The translations under genes and the position numbers were made by a program. From positions 1 to 64,000 of the forward strand of contig JAGACK010000004.1 in NCBI GenBank assembly GCA_017614155.1: a stretch of 64,000 bases of DNA, written 5' to 3'. Origin of the DNA: Lachnospiraceae bacterium. Lineage in GTDB: Bacteria > Bacillota > Clostridia > Lachnospirales > Lachnospiraceae. Of the stretch, positions 1-8,504 are shown one piece after another. The notes below the pieces were generated by a model. The model did no database searches. It worked only from the letters and a program-made list of their open reading frames with translations, and had not been told where the DNA came from. Numbering within the stretch: position 1 is the first letter of the stretch; each line of letters begins with the position of its first letter.

Positions 1-3000
1 CCTGCATCAGTTTTATTAACAAAAGTCGCCACAGCATTGATCGCTATATCATTGTAATTAGTCGAATGTACTTTTACAGACGCAGTGAGTTTATTCCCAC
101 CATTGATAGTAACTTCCTTCTTTCTTGTCACCGTCACAAGACCGTTTTTGTCCACTTGAGCGTCAAAAACGCCATCGGCAATTTCAAAACCATCTGATGA
201 CAGCCCTACATTATTATCATAGGTGATCGTTCCCGCATCCGCAGACATTTTCCCGGCCACAGATGCGGTAAAGGAGTCTGCCGAAACCGGTACAGTCACT
301 TCAACGTTCGTGATAGTCCCTGCATAATCCGCCTTTGCTATGGTAAAATCTTTGGTATTGTCAGCGGGCAGAGCATACTTTCCGGCCTTATCCCCGCTCA
401 GTCCCACGGCAGTGGCCGTATATGTCTGACCGTAAGGCGTGGCATTCACCCGGGCCCCTGTCACCGTAACACCGACCGCGTCCGGAGCCTCATTGGGGGA
501 AAGGTTTCTTAACGTGACCGTCGGGGCCTGCGGCGTTCCGTTAAATGTAAGGTTCGCAGTCCCCCATTTCAGGCCCACCGTCCTGGGCTCAACGGTCATG
601 ATCCCGGGGATATAGGAGATATCATAGCAATATAACACCGTAGGGCCGGTGTCGGTGCTTTCGCGATAATAAGTGATCCTGGCCGGATAGCTGCCCAGAT
701 CCGGATACATGTTCTTTACATCGTCCCAGGCTTTCCAGGAACCACCGATCTTATAATCATATTTTCTATTGCCCATGTATCCTGAGTCCTCAGAATTAAC
801 ATATCCCTCAGAATCCAAAACCAGCTGATCCGGAAATTTTTCGCCGTAGGATATGGCCGCGTCACGCACCCTTACCGTCAGCGGCACTCTGGCTACGTCC
901 ACACTGATGCATTGAGGCACGCTCGGCGCATGTTTATTATCCGAAGCCGCACGATACCAGACATGATAGGAACCGGACTCCCAGACACTGCATTTCTCCA
1001 CGTATCCATCTGTCGGGGTGATCTCGTAGACATATCTTCCGTCCTTTTTCAGCAGCTCCCCGTCTCCTCTGCGGATCTGCAAAACATTGTACTCCATCTT
1101 TGTTTCCGCTTCCCCCGGATTAACCAGATCCTGCCAGTTCAGGTAGCCTTCATATTTCAGATTTAATCTCGGTGTGGGATTCTTCGTAACCTTCGCCATG
1201 ACCAAACTGATCTTCAGGTTGCCGCTCACATAGGTGATGTCATAGTTTTTCGTGACATCCGTACCGGTATTCCGGATCTTTATGACAGCATTGGCAGGCG
1301 TGATCGTGCCGTTATCTGTGGGGGTATTGCAATTAGCCGGATCAGGATCCGGGGTCAGGTCCACATGCTTAAGCTCCTGGCCGTCTGCCAGATCTTTATA
1401 ATCTATGGCATATTCGATGCTGTCCCCGAGCTGGACAGTCTGATCCAGGGCTCTTATGGTGACGGGACGTTTTGAGATATTTGCCGTCGCCTGAGCCGGC
1501 TGAGCGAGATTATAGTTCCCTGCCGCCTCGCCGGTAAGGGAATAGTTTGTAAATGTCACCGTTTTGTTGTCACCCGCATCCGGGCTGTTAAAATTCGCAA
1601 TTCCGGAGTTAACGCTTACGGCATCGCCGGAAACCATGCCCTCGATCTTCATTCCGGTATCATTGACGCTTGCCGTGGTGGTGCCATCGTATATCTTGTC
1701 ATTGGCTATGAGGCCGGTTATTGTGACGTCTCTTTTCCTGATGGTATATTCGACGCTGGCTGTGGCTGTGCCGTGCCCCGTATCAGCAAGAGTTATGCTT
1801 GCGCGATAGTCTCCTGCATCCTTCGGAGCCACAGCTACAGCTTCGCCCCATGAGGAATCACTCTTCTTTTTCCGGTACTTAACCACCGCATCGCCGCTGA
1901 TGTTAAACTGATCGGTTACCACCGCCGGTTTAGGAGTACCGTCATAGACAAGTGTTGACGCGTCGGGGGCATTAAGGGTCAGGGTTGCAGTATTATTGGT
2001 GAGATTGCAGTTCGAGTTTTGACACTTCGCAGTAATGGTGCTTCCATTGGCCGTATAAATAAAGCTGTGAGAATGGCCCAGGATGAGCTTTTTGCCGGTG
2101 ATCTTTTTAAGATCTGTAATATTTCCCGCCAGTTTAATGGAATGATCATCGTCTATTAACAGCGTCTGATTAGGAGCAATCTTCACGGATCCGCTGTATC
2201 CGGCTGAGTAGATAAAATCGTCGTCCCTGCTGCAGCCAAGAGTAATGCTGGCCATGTTTTCCCATGGTTTTGAAGTCCCGCCATAATACCCGTCACCGAT
2301 CCCGGAACAACAATCTTTATCGAGTACGGTTACGGTGACTTTCCCCCCCAGGATACTGATCACTCCGCCATAGGCATGATTTCCTCCGCCTATACCGGTG
2401 CCCAGAAAGTCCGCACTGACCGTCACCACTCCTCCACGTATCTCAACGCTGCCGCTGCCGCCGCTTACGCTTTCGCTATCGATCTTGCCGCCTCCGATGG
2501 CCGCGCCGTATTGTGTGCTTAAGGCCGAGACCGTTCCTCCATAGATCCGGATATTTCCGTAGTTTTTGCTGTTAAGTCCTCCTCCGATGGACGCACCATT
2601 TTCTCCGCCCAGTGCCCGGATCATTCCGCCGTAAATATTGATGTTTCCGGAGGGACGTTCAGTCACCGCATTTTCTTTGTTACCTCCGATGGCCGCATTT
2701 CCGCTTGTCGCGTTTGCCTTAAGCAGCCCTGTTCCGCCGCTCTGGCCGAAGATGTTGAGGGTGTTTTTTGAATCCATTACGCTGATGCCCTTAGGGGCAG
2801 TAAGGGTTTGATTGTCTCCCAGGATCAGGCTCACATTTCCCGATATGCTGATACGGTTTAACAGCTCCATGTTTTGGCTGACATAGTAGTAGCCGGAGGG
2901 CAGAACGGTGTAGTCTGCTTCCATGGGGCTGTAGACCGTTTGTGTGGAAGCCCCGTTTTCATTCAGATAACTGACCTTGGCGAGATCCTGCCATTTGGCG

Positions 3001-5528
3001 GTCAGAGTCAGGTTATCATTGACCGGCGTTGAAAAACCATACAGAATGCCGTTATTATACCAGCCTTCGAATCTGTATCCCTGCTTTATGGGTGTGACCG
3101 GCTTTTCTGCTGTCTTCCCTAAGATGACGTTCTGGGGTTTGATGGCGGTACCGCCCTGGCTGTCAAAAGTAACTGTATAAGTCTCGCCCGATTCGGTCGG
3201 TTCGATCCTGGTTTTTTCTCCTTTGATGTTATCCGCTTTGGCGAGAGTCGATGTGCCCGCAATGATAAAGGGTTTGGTAAAGGCCACATTGCCATCATAG
3301 CCATCCGATACGATGAAGTCACTGCCTGCACCGCTTTCCCGGCACCAGGAAAGACGGATGTCTGCACCGGGGCCTCCGATGCCCGTTTCCTTTTCGCCAT
3401 CGTTATCAGTGTTCACTATCTGAGTATAACGGAGGGCAGTGATCTGACCTCCGTAAATTATGATCCTTCCGCCATTTCCATTGGCATTGGTATTCCCTGC
3501 CTTGCCGATGGCAGCGCTGTACTTGGAACCTCTGGCTTCGATCACACCGCCGTGGATGGTGATGGTTCCGGCATTCCCGTTACCGGTACCATCAGCGCAG
3601 TCACCGCCGATGCCCGCATAAAAGATAACCTCATTCGAACTCGCAATAAGCTTTCCGGTATTTCCCTCCTGGGAGTAGATGGTTAAAGAGTTGCCCTCTC
3701 TGACACTGATCCCCTTGTTTTCGCCTGCTTCAAGGGTCGCTCCGTCGCATAAGACAAGATGGACATCGCCGTTAACCTTCATACGGGATTGTACCGCCAC
3801 ATCCTCAGTCACGACATACCAGCCCGAGTTCATGGTAACAGTGGAAGCTGTGACAACCGCAGCTTCTTCACCCTCCGGTAATGTCGCGTTATTATTAAGC
3901 TCATTCGTATCGGGGTTATATTCTCCAAAGGTCAGTACGCAGACTTTTTCTACTGTTTTACTGCCGGTGTAAGGATACTTTCCATTTATGACAAGATCAT
4001 AAAAACCCGGTTCCTTCATATCCGCAGATGTATTTGTACCGTGTTTCTTACAGCTTTCGATAGTATAATTTGTGTTTTTTGTGAGTTTGGTGCCGATATT
4101 ATCCCACACCACAGGATCGATTGAAATACCGGTATGCCTATAGATCATTTTGATGTTCGCATCGGCAATGTTGTAGCTTCTTTTCGCCCACTTGGCGTAG
4201 ATGGTAAGGTCAGACGTTACCGGCAGATCAAAGTTATAGGGAACGGTGCATTCATAGTCTCTGTACCACCCGGCAAAGGAGGCATCACCTACCTTGCCGG
4301 CAGGATCAGCCGGCCTTGTAACCTTGCTTTCGGACTTCAGAAGCTGAACCGGAGGAACATCATCTCCGTTATAACTCCCGCAATCGAAGTTCACGGTGTA
4401 GAAGGTATCGGTTGTCGGTCTGAGTGTTACATTCGTCAGGCTCTTTATCTCGTTTGCGTTTGCGTTAATATAGTATTTCTCGCCGTCAGTGAATGTTTTC
4501 CCGGAAGCGATCTCAAAGGTGCCCTTATCGTTAGTACTATTCAGATCAAAACTGTTTGTGCTGACATAGTCTGTTTCATTTTTCCAGCTGAGAAAATGCG
4601 CTCCGCGGTATGTCGAATAAATCCCGGCATGTCCTCCCTTTGCGGTAACCTGACCGCCGTTTATCGTTATTTTTTCGGTTACCATTAGCCCGTAGTTTTG
4701 AGTATCGTTGCCCTTTGATTCCGCATAGACCTCGCCCCCATTTATAGTGAGATCATTATATGTTTGAATCCCGGTCGAATCACGGCCTTGGGTAACAGCA
4801 TTGATCTTTCCGCCATTGACAGTAAGATTATTCACAAGTATTCCATGACTATTTATATTAGTAGTGAGAATATTTAACTCTCCGCTCCCCCCCGACTGAC
4901 CGTAGATGGTAAGGGAATAGCCGCCACCGACTAAGCCTGGGCCGTCGCTGCTTCCGATGTTCATCTTCCATGTGTCGGCAAGGATGATATGACAGTCTCC
5001 GTTACAGTTCAATGTTGAGGTATAGCTGATGTCTCTGTTTACCACATACCAGCCTGCCCCAAGATCTGATTCATTTCCCTTAAGAACAGTGGCATTATCA
5101 CAGGTCTGTGTATCTCCGTTTTCGTCAATATAGTTGACCGTTTCCGAATCTCCGGCTGCCTCTTCAACGGTCTCATTACTGCTTCCTTCCGGCACTGCCT
5201 CAGGTTCGGTGTTTTCGGACACAGCCTCCTCCTCCTCTTCTGCTGCTCCGGTTTCTTCTTCAGGTGTTGTCTGGTCTTCACCGGCAGGTGCAGTTTCTTC
5301 CATACCCGTCTGCTCCTGCCCTGCAGGTGTTGCTTCTTCCCCGGTCTGCTCTTCAGCCGGAATGATCTGTTCTTCTTCCATGACCGTCGCGTCTTCTGCG
5401 GATATGGTCTCCCACTCCAGGGGTCCCGCATAGACTGACACCGGGAACTGGTCTATGAGCATCGTGGCAAGAAGTGCCGCGGCTATCTTTCTTTTTACAT
5501 GTCTGCTGATTATACGTGACATTTTCAT
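1..5528 (-). CDS. Large secreted surface protein with InlB-type, YDG and MBG-like repeats (3' end outside window)
   Basis: The start is the ATG at 5528, five bases after a GGAGAG site. The frame is open for about 1,842 codons to the left edge, so the C-terminus and any wall anchor are not visible. Residues 1-34 form a Sec signal peptide (basic VKRK, hydrophobic stretch, likely cleavage after VYA). About 90 Glu/Pro/Thr-rich residues follow. Three related modules then start with WYVV or YYYV, contain a LTIYGQSGGSG-like strand, and continue in ladders of IxIxGG turns that suggest a beta-helix (nt about 5060-4600, 3840-3430, 2905-2330). Two InlB/Listeria-Bacteroides-type repeats ending GWY...AKW lie at about nt 4400-4190 and 3180-2990. 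A YDG repeat (KIYDGTTTASV) is at about nt 1700, and MBG-like strands are at about 1480-1400 and 890-825. An extracellular adhesin or ligand-binding role is inferred from architecture only. Confidence 0.85.
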   Translation of the reverse strand, partial: MKMSRIISRHVKRKIAAALLATMLIDQFPVSVYAGPLEWETISAEDATVMEEEQIIPAEEQTGEEATPAGQEQTGMEETAPAGEDQTTPEEETGAAEEEEEAVSENTEPEAVPEGSSNETVEEAAGDSETVNYIDENGDTQTCDNATVLKGNESDLGAGWYVVNRDISYTSTLNCNGDCHIILADTWKMNIGSSDGPGLVGGGYSLTIYGQSGGSGELNILTTNINSHGILVNNLTVNGGKINAVTQGRDSTGIQTYNDLTINGGEVYAESKGNDTQNYGLMVTEKITINGGQVTAKGGHAGIYSTYRGAHFLSWKNETDYVSTNSFDLNSTNDKGTFEIASGKTFTDGEKYYINANANEIKSLTNVTLRPTTDTFYTVNFDCGSYNGDDVPPVQLLKSESKVTRPADPAGKVGDASFAGWYRDYECTVPYNFDLPVTSDLTIYAKWAKRSYNIADANIKMIYRHTGISIDPVVWDNIGTKLTKNTNYTIESCKKHGTNTSADMKEPGFYDLVINGKYPYTGSKTVEKVCVLTFGEYNPDTNELNNNATLPEGEEAAVVTASTVTMNSGWYVVTEDVAVQSRMKVNGDVHLVLCDGATLEAGENKGISVREGNSLTIYSQEGNTGKLIASSNEVIFYAGIGGDCADGTGNGNAGTITIHGGVIEARGSKYSAAIGKAGNTNANGNGGRIIIYGGQITALRYTQIVNTDNDGEKETGIGGPGADIRLSWCRESGAGSDFIVSDGYDGNVAFTKPFIIAGTSTLAKADNIKGEKTRIEPTESGETYTVTFDSQGGTAIKPQNVILGKTAEKPVTPIKQGYRFEGWYNNGILYGFSTPVNDNLTLTAKWQDLAKVSYLNENGASTQTVYSPMEADYTVLPSGYYYVSQNMELLNRISISGNVSLILGDNQTLTAPKGISVMDSKNTLNIFGQSGGTGLLKANATSGNAAIGGNKENAVTERPSGNINIYGGMIRALGGENGASIGGGLNSKNYGNIRIYGGTVSALSTQYGAAIGGGKIDSESVSGGSGSVEIRGGVVTVSADFLGTGIGGGNHAYGGVISILGGKVTVTVLDKDCCSGIGDGYYGGTSKPWENMASITLGCSRDDDFIYSAGYSGSVKIAPNQTLLIDDDHSIKLAGNITDLKKITGKKLILGHSHSFIYTANGSTITAKCQNSNCNLTNNTATLTLNAPDASTLVYDGTPKPAVVTDQFNISGDAVVKYRKKKSDSSWGEAVAVAPKDAGDYRASITLADTGHGTATASVEYTIRKRDVTITGLIANDKIYDGTTTASVNDTGMKIEGMVSGDAVSVNSGIANFNSPDAGDNKTVTFTNYSLTGEAAGNYNLAQPAQATANISKRPVTIRALDQTVQLGDSIEYAIDYKDLADGQELKHVDLTPDPDPANCNTPTDNGTITPANAVIKIRNTGTDVTKNYDITYVSGNLKISLVMAKVTKNPTPRLNLKYEGYLNWQDLVNPGEAETKMEYNVLQIRRGDGELLKKDGRYVYEITPTDGYVEKCSVWESGSYHVWYRAASDNKHAPSVPQCISVDVARVPLTVRVRDAAISYGEKFPDQLVLDSEGYVNSEDSGYMGNRKYDYKIGGSWKAWDDVKNMYPDLGSYPARITYYRESTDTGPTVLYCYDISYIPGIMTVEPRTVGLKWGTANLTFNGTPQAPTVTLRNLSPNEAPDAVGVTVTGARVNATPYGQTYTATAVGLSGDKAGKYALPADNTKDFTIAKADYAGTITNVEVTVPVSADSFTASVAGKMSADAGTITYDNNVGLSSDGFEIADGVFDAQVDKNGLVTVTRKKEVTINGGNKLTASVKVHSTNYNDIAINAVATFVNKTDA

Positions 5529-5599
5529 CTCATCTCTCCAATCTTCTTACACTGTTTCTTTTACTGTGAAATCCTCTTTTATTATACGAACGATCCCGT
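5529..5599 (-). promoter_or_regulatory. Probable promoter and ribosome site of the surface protein
   Basis: A TATAAT hexamer (minus strand, 5586-5581) lies about 55 bases upstream of the surface-protein ATG. A GGAGAG ribosome site is five bases from the ATG. No good -35 hexamer is visible at the usual distance, so the gene may also be read from the small receiver-like gene directly upstream. Confidence 0.4.
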
Positions 5600-5959
5600 T
5601 TACCGGTTTTTACCCGGTGGTCCCTGAAGTGCGTTCCTGGCGGACTTCCTGAATTCTTCCTCGTTAAAAGGCCGTACCAGAAAATCACTTAAGTGTCTCC
5701 TGAGTGCGACAGACAGGAAATCCGGATCGCTGGTCAGCCAGATTATCTTTGAATCCGGGTGCCGTTCCGACCATTCCAGGACCGTATTCATCCCCTTTGC
5801 GCCTTCGAGCGCCACAATAATCATGTCGTAGGGATAATCGTAGTGTCCGTGCCCGTCCAGCGGATCCCTGAAAACATCCATCCTGTCAGACTCCTCCTTC
5901 AGGATCCCCGCCATTGAGGCGTATTCCGTATCATCCTTCGTATAGATCACTGCATTCAC
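5600..5959 (-). CDS. Stand-alone receiver-like protein lacking the phospho-acceptor Asp
   Basis: This 119-residue protein starts at GTG 5959, five bases after GGAGAG; an ATG further upstream has no ribosome site. It has the size and strand pattern of a CheY-type receiver and nothing else. Where receivers read YDLIFMD, this one reads YDMIIVA, so the phosphorylatable Asp is Ala. The KP near the C-terminus is RP (FLVRPF), while the switch Thr is kept (WLTSD). It is therefore probably a phosphorylation-independent pseudo-receiver. It lies directly upstream of the surface-protein gene in the same direction with only 71 bases between, so the two may be co-transcribed. Its partner is unknown, and a degenerate regulator fragment is the alternative reading. 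Confidence 0.7.
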   Translation of the reverse strand: MNAVIYTKDDTEYASMAGILKEESDRMDVFRDPLDGHGHYDYPYDMIIVALEGAKGMNTVLEWSERHPDSKIIWLTSDPDFLSVALRRHLSDFLVRPFNEEEFRKSARNALQGPPGKNR

Positions 5960-6048
5960 TGAATCTCTCCTTTTTTCAAGCATTTAAGGGCATAATATGC
6001 CCACCGCCTCCACGATTATAATTTCCACAGATCCCTGTTGCAATGCAT

Positions 6049-6084
6049 CTGTGCCGAATTGACAAAACCTGTGCCGAATTGACA
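6049..6084. repeat. Two direct 16-base repeats with 20-base period
   Basis: The 16-mer CTGTGCCGAATTGACA occurs at 6049-6064 and again at 6069-6084. Each copy ends in TTGACA, the consensus -35 hexamer. No matching -10 is obvious at 17 bases. Two copies two helical turns apart fit a regulator binding site in the gap between two divergent genes. Confidence 0.6.
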
Positions 6085-6107
6085 TATGTCCGGATCACTG
6101 TCCTGGC

Positions 6108-6247
6108 AACCCGAGGTGAGACATGAGATTCCTGAGGGGCGTTCGAAGAGCGCCGGTGCTTCCGAGCGTATTTTGCGAGGTTAGCACCGCTGCGTGATGA
6201 GCGAGCGAAAGCGTCCCCGAAGGAACTCATTGTACTCACCGAGGGTT
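6108..6247. repeat. 140-bp imperfect palindrome (hairpin-forming element)
   Basis: The outer arms (AACCCGAGGTGAG... at the left, ...CTCACCGAGGGTTT at the right) and inner arms (GGTGCT near 6155, AGCACC near 6185) pair along most of the length around an AT-rich centre near 6172. The element occupies most of the 358-base gap between the divergent receiver-like gene and the LytTR regulator. It could be a MITE remnant or a structured transcript; no protein gene is credible here. Confidence 0.6.
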
Positions 6248-6272
6248 TAATAAACTGTACTTACGCCTGATG

Positions 6273-6281
6273 TGGTATAAT
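6273..6281 (+). promoter_or_regulatory. Extended -10 promoter of the LytTR-kinase operon
   Basis: TGGTATAAT at 6273-6281 is an extended -10 (TGnTATAAT) 37 bases upstream of the regulator ATG at 6318. There is no strong -35, which extended -10 promoters can do without. Confidence 0.55.
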
Positions 6282-6317
6282 CGATATGATCTTTTATTAT
6301 GGAAAGGAAAGACACAG

Positions 6318-7070
6318 ATGAACATCGCCGTTACAGATGACAATCCGAAAGACCGCGAAAAGATCATACGCATTCTTTCGGAATATGCGGCATCAAATAA
6401 TATGGATATATCCGTATCGGAGTACGACAATGCCGGGGAGTTCCTGGCAGATTACCGTCCGCTGCTTTACAGCGCGGTTTTTCTTGATATCTACATGGAT
6501 GGGACAAGCGGCATAGAGGCGGCGCAGCAGATCCGGGAGACGGACAGGGATGCGATCATAGTGTTCCTTACCACCTCGGAAGACCATATGCCTGACGCCT
6601 TCAGGCTCCATGCTTATGAATACATCGTAAAACCGGTCAGGAAAGAGGATCTTTTCCCGGTAATGGATGATATCCTAAAAAAGTCCACGCCTGTCAGTTC
6701 CCCTTCATTCTCCTTTCCGGTCCGTGACGGGCAAGCTGTAGTCCTTTTCGATGATCTGGTGACTGTGGGTACAGATGCCCACAATTATCTCGTGATCTCT
6801 GATAAGGACGGCAACGAACATCTCACCCGGATGACCTTTGCAAATGCCTGCGATCATCTGCTGCACGACAAGCGTTTCCTTCAGGCCCGTCGCGGTGTCA
6901 TCGTCAATATGGCATATATAAAAAGCTTTGATGATGCCCTTTTGCATCTGACTGTGGGCAAACCTGTTCCCATCGGTCCCCGGAACCGGAAAAAACTGGA
7001 ACAGATCTGGGACAATTACCTCATGGACAGGATGCGTTCCGGCATATTGACGGGAGGGAACAGGACATGA
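6318..7070 (+). CDS. LytTR-family response regulator (AgrA/VirR type)
   Basis: This 250-residue regulator has an N-terminal receiver (TDDN acidic pocket near residue 7, phospho-Asp in VFLDIYMDG, TTS switch, VKP lysine) and a C-terminal LytTR DNA-binding domain with the typical ending RRGVIVNMAYI followed by VPIGPRNRKKL. The start ATG 6318 follows a GGAAAGG site; an upstream in-frame ATG at 6270 overlaps the promoter. It overlaps the downstream kinase gene by four bases (ATGA), so the two form a translationally coupled pair. By family it controls a small set of target genes, often peptide-sensing or bacteriocin genes. Whether it controls the RiPP cluster 15 kb away cannot be told from the sequence. 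Confidence 0.9.
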   Translation: MNIAVTDDNPKDREKIIRILSEYAASNNMDISVSEYDNAGEFLADYRPLLYSAVFLDIYMDGTSGIEAAQQIRETDRDAIIVFLTTSEDHMPDAFRLHAYEYIVKPVRKEDLFPVMDDILKKSTPVSSPSFSFPVRDGQAVVLFDDLVTVGTDAHNYLVISDKDGNEHLTRMTFANACDHLLHDKRFLQARRGVIVNMAYIKSFDDALLHLTVGKPVPIGPRNRKKLEQIWDNYLMDRMRSGILTGGNRT

Positions 7071-8386
7071 GCATGGAATCATATCTGACCGAGCTTTTCA
7101 GCAACCTTGTATTTATCCCTGCCGCGCTACTCTGCTACCTCCCAATGAAAAACCGCCTGAAATACGGCAGAAAAAAAACGATCTTAGGCATGAGTTTTGC
7201 CCTGTGCGTCTTTATTCCTCTGCTGGCTCTGGTAGACACGGTCTTTAACGCAGGATACAACATGCTTTTCATTCCTGTCCTGATCATATTCCTGTTCATC
7301 TATCATGAGACGCTGAGTACGCCGTTTTCCCAGACACTTGCCGTATTTGTGCTGATCTGCGCGTTTTTCAGTTTTAACTCAAACTTTTCCAATGTCTATG
7401 ACGCCTTTTTGCACCCTGCAGCTACCATTGAGGATTACAGTCTTCAGGCTGCGGTATTCCAGTTCATATCAGGCCTGATATTTGCGGCGCTTCTTTTCCT
7501 GCCTCTTGCAAGGTATGGAAGCTGGCTCATTGACAATTTCCGCATAGGCAAGGTCTGGTACATAGGGACCGGTGTCTCAGCCATATTCCTTGCATTCAAC
7601 CTTCTGATCATACCGAAAAGGTACGAGACGCTTCATGTCAACAATATGGCGAGGGTTTTCTTTACCGTAGTCCCCATGATGCTGCTCCTGCTCCTGCTTC
7701 TGTGCTGGATCTTTTATTCCATTGTGCATGGCATGGTCGACATGGCTGAAACCCGCGACCGGAACCGGATCCTCGAGATGGAGGAAAGCCAGTACCGGAA
7801 ACTTCGGACATACATGGAAGAAAGCGCAAAGGCGCGTCATGATTTCCGTCATGTCATCGGCACCCTTGACGAGCTGCTCTCTGAAGGCAACAATGATGCG
7901 GCAAGACAGTATCTGACATCCTACACTGTCCAGATGCCCAAAAACGAGGTGATAAGCTACTGTGAGCATGCGGCGCTGAACGCGCTCCTGAACTACTACG
8001 GGGCTACAGCTCGTCAGTATGAGATCCGGGTCAGGATAAATGCCGATCTGCCCACAAGCCTTCCTCTTTCGGATGCGGATCTTTGCAACATCGTCGGCAA
8101 CATCTTTGATAATGCAATAACAGCCTGTCTTGATATCCCAAAGACAGACCGCTATATAAACTTAACATTATCCTGTCCCAACGATGTCCGTTTCGGGATC
8201 GTTGCGTCAAACAGTTTTTCGGGTGAGGTCAGGATGGACGGAGAACGGTATCTGTCCACCCACCGCGGAGGCAGCGGCATTGGACTTGAATCCATCCGCA
8301 CTGCGGCCGAAAAGTATGGCGGGAATGTAAGTTTCCGGCACGAAGGCAAAGAGTTTATCAGCGGCGTCGTAATACCCATAAAATAA
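7067..8386 (+). CDS. AgrC-like GHKL sensor histidine kinase
   Basis: This 439-residue protein has about six hydrophobic membrane segments in residues 1-225, then a short dimerisation helix with the phospho-His region ARHDFRHVIG, and a GHKL-type ATPase domain with N-box NIVGNIFDNAITACLD and G-box GSGIGLESI. This is the layout of AgrC/ComD/VirS kinases that sense peptide or other small signals and phosphorylate a LytTR regulator, which is the gene immediately upstream. No peptide-signal gene is adjacent, so the ligand is unknown. A 31-bp inverted repeat just after the stop may end transcription. Confidence 0.88.
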   Translation: MSMESYLTELFSNLVFIPAALLCYLPMKNRLKYGRKKTILGMSFALCVFIPLLALVDTVFNAGYNMLFIPVLIIFLFIYHETLSTPFSQTLAVFVLICAFFSFNSNFSNVYDAFLHPAATIEDYSLQAAVFQFISGLIFAALLFLPLARYGSWLIDNFRIGKVWYIGTGVSAIFLAFNLLIIPKRYETLHVNNMARVFFTVVPMMLLLLLLLCWIFYSIVHGMVDMAETRDRNRILEMEESQYRKLRTYMEESAKARHDFRHVIGTLDELLSEGNNDAARQYLTSYTVQMPKNEVISYCEHAALNALLNYYGATARQYEIRVRINADLPTSLPLSDADLCNIVGNIFDNAITACLDIPKTDRYINLTLSCPNDVRFGIVASNSFSGEVRMDGERYLSTHRGGSGIGLESIRTAAEKYGGNVSFRHEGKEFISGVVIPIK

Positions 8387-8394
8387 AAAAGACA

Positions 8395-8500
8395 GGGGAG
8401 ACAGGGGGACGGTCCTTCTGTCTCCCTGTCACAACCTATCGAAGGGTATGCATACCCTGCAAACAAAAAGGAGACAGAAGGACCGTCCCCCTGTCTCCCC
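8395..8500. repeat. 31-bp perfect inverted repeat around a 16-bp palindrome
   Basis: The left arm 8395-8425 and right arm 8470-8500 are exact reverse complements (31 bases; core GGGACGGTCCTTCTGTCTCC). The 44-base loop contains the perfect 16-base palindrome AGGGTATGCATACCCT at 8443-8458. It lies between the convergent kinase and dipeptidase genes, so it can act as a bidirectional terminator. The same GGACCGTCCCCCTGTCTCC sequence recurs at 10286-10351. Similar gagacaaaaggaccgtcccc-type repeats are, from general knowledge, dispersed in Clostridia genomes. Confidence 0.85.
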
Positions 8501-8504
8501 AATG

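Noticed and set aside
5039-5431. 130-codon frame on the minus strand inside the surface protein
   Set aside because: It is a different frame of the Glu-rich linker region; the surface-protein frame with signal peptide and repeats is clearly the real one.
5976-6430. Two short minus-strand frames in the gap upstream of the LytTR regulator
   Set aside because: They fall in the palindromic element and antisense to the regulator; no ribosome site or recognisable protein.
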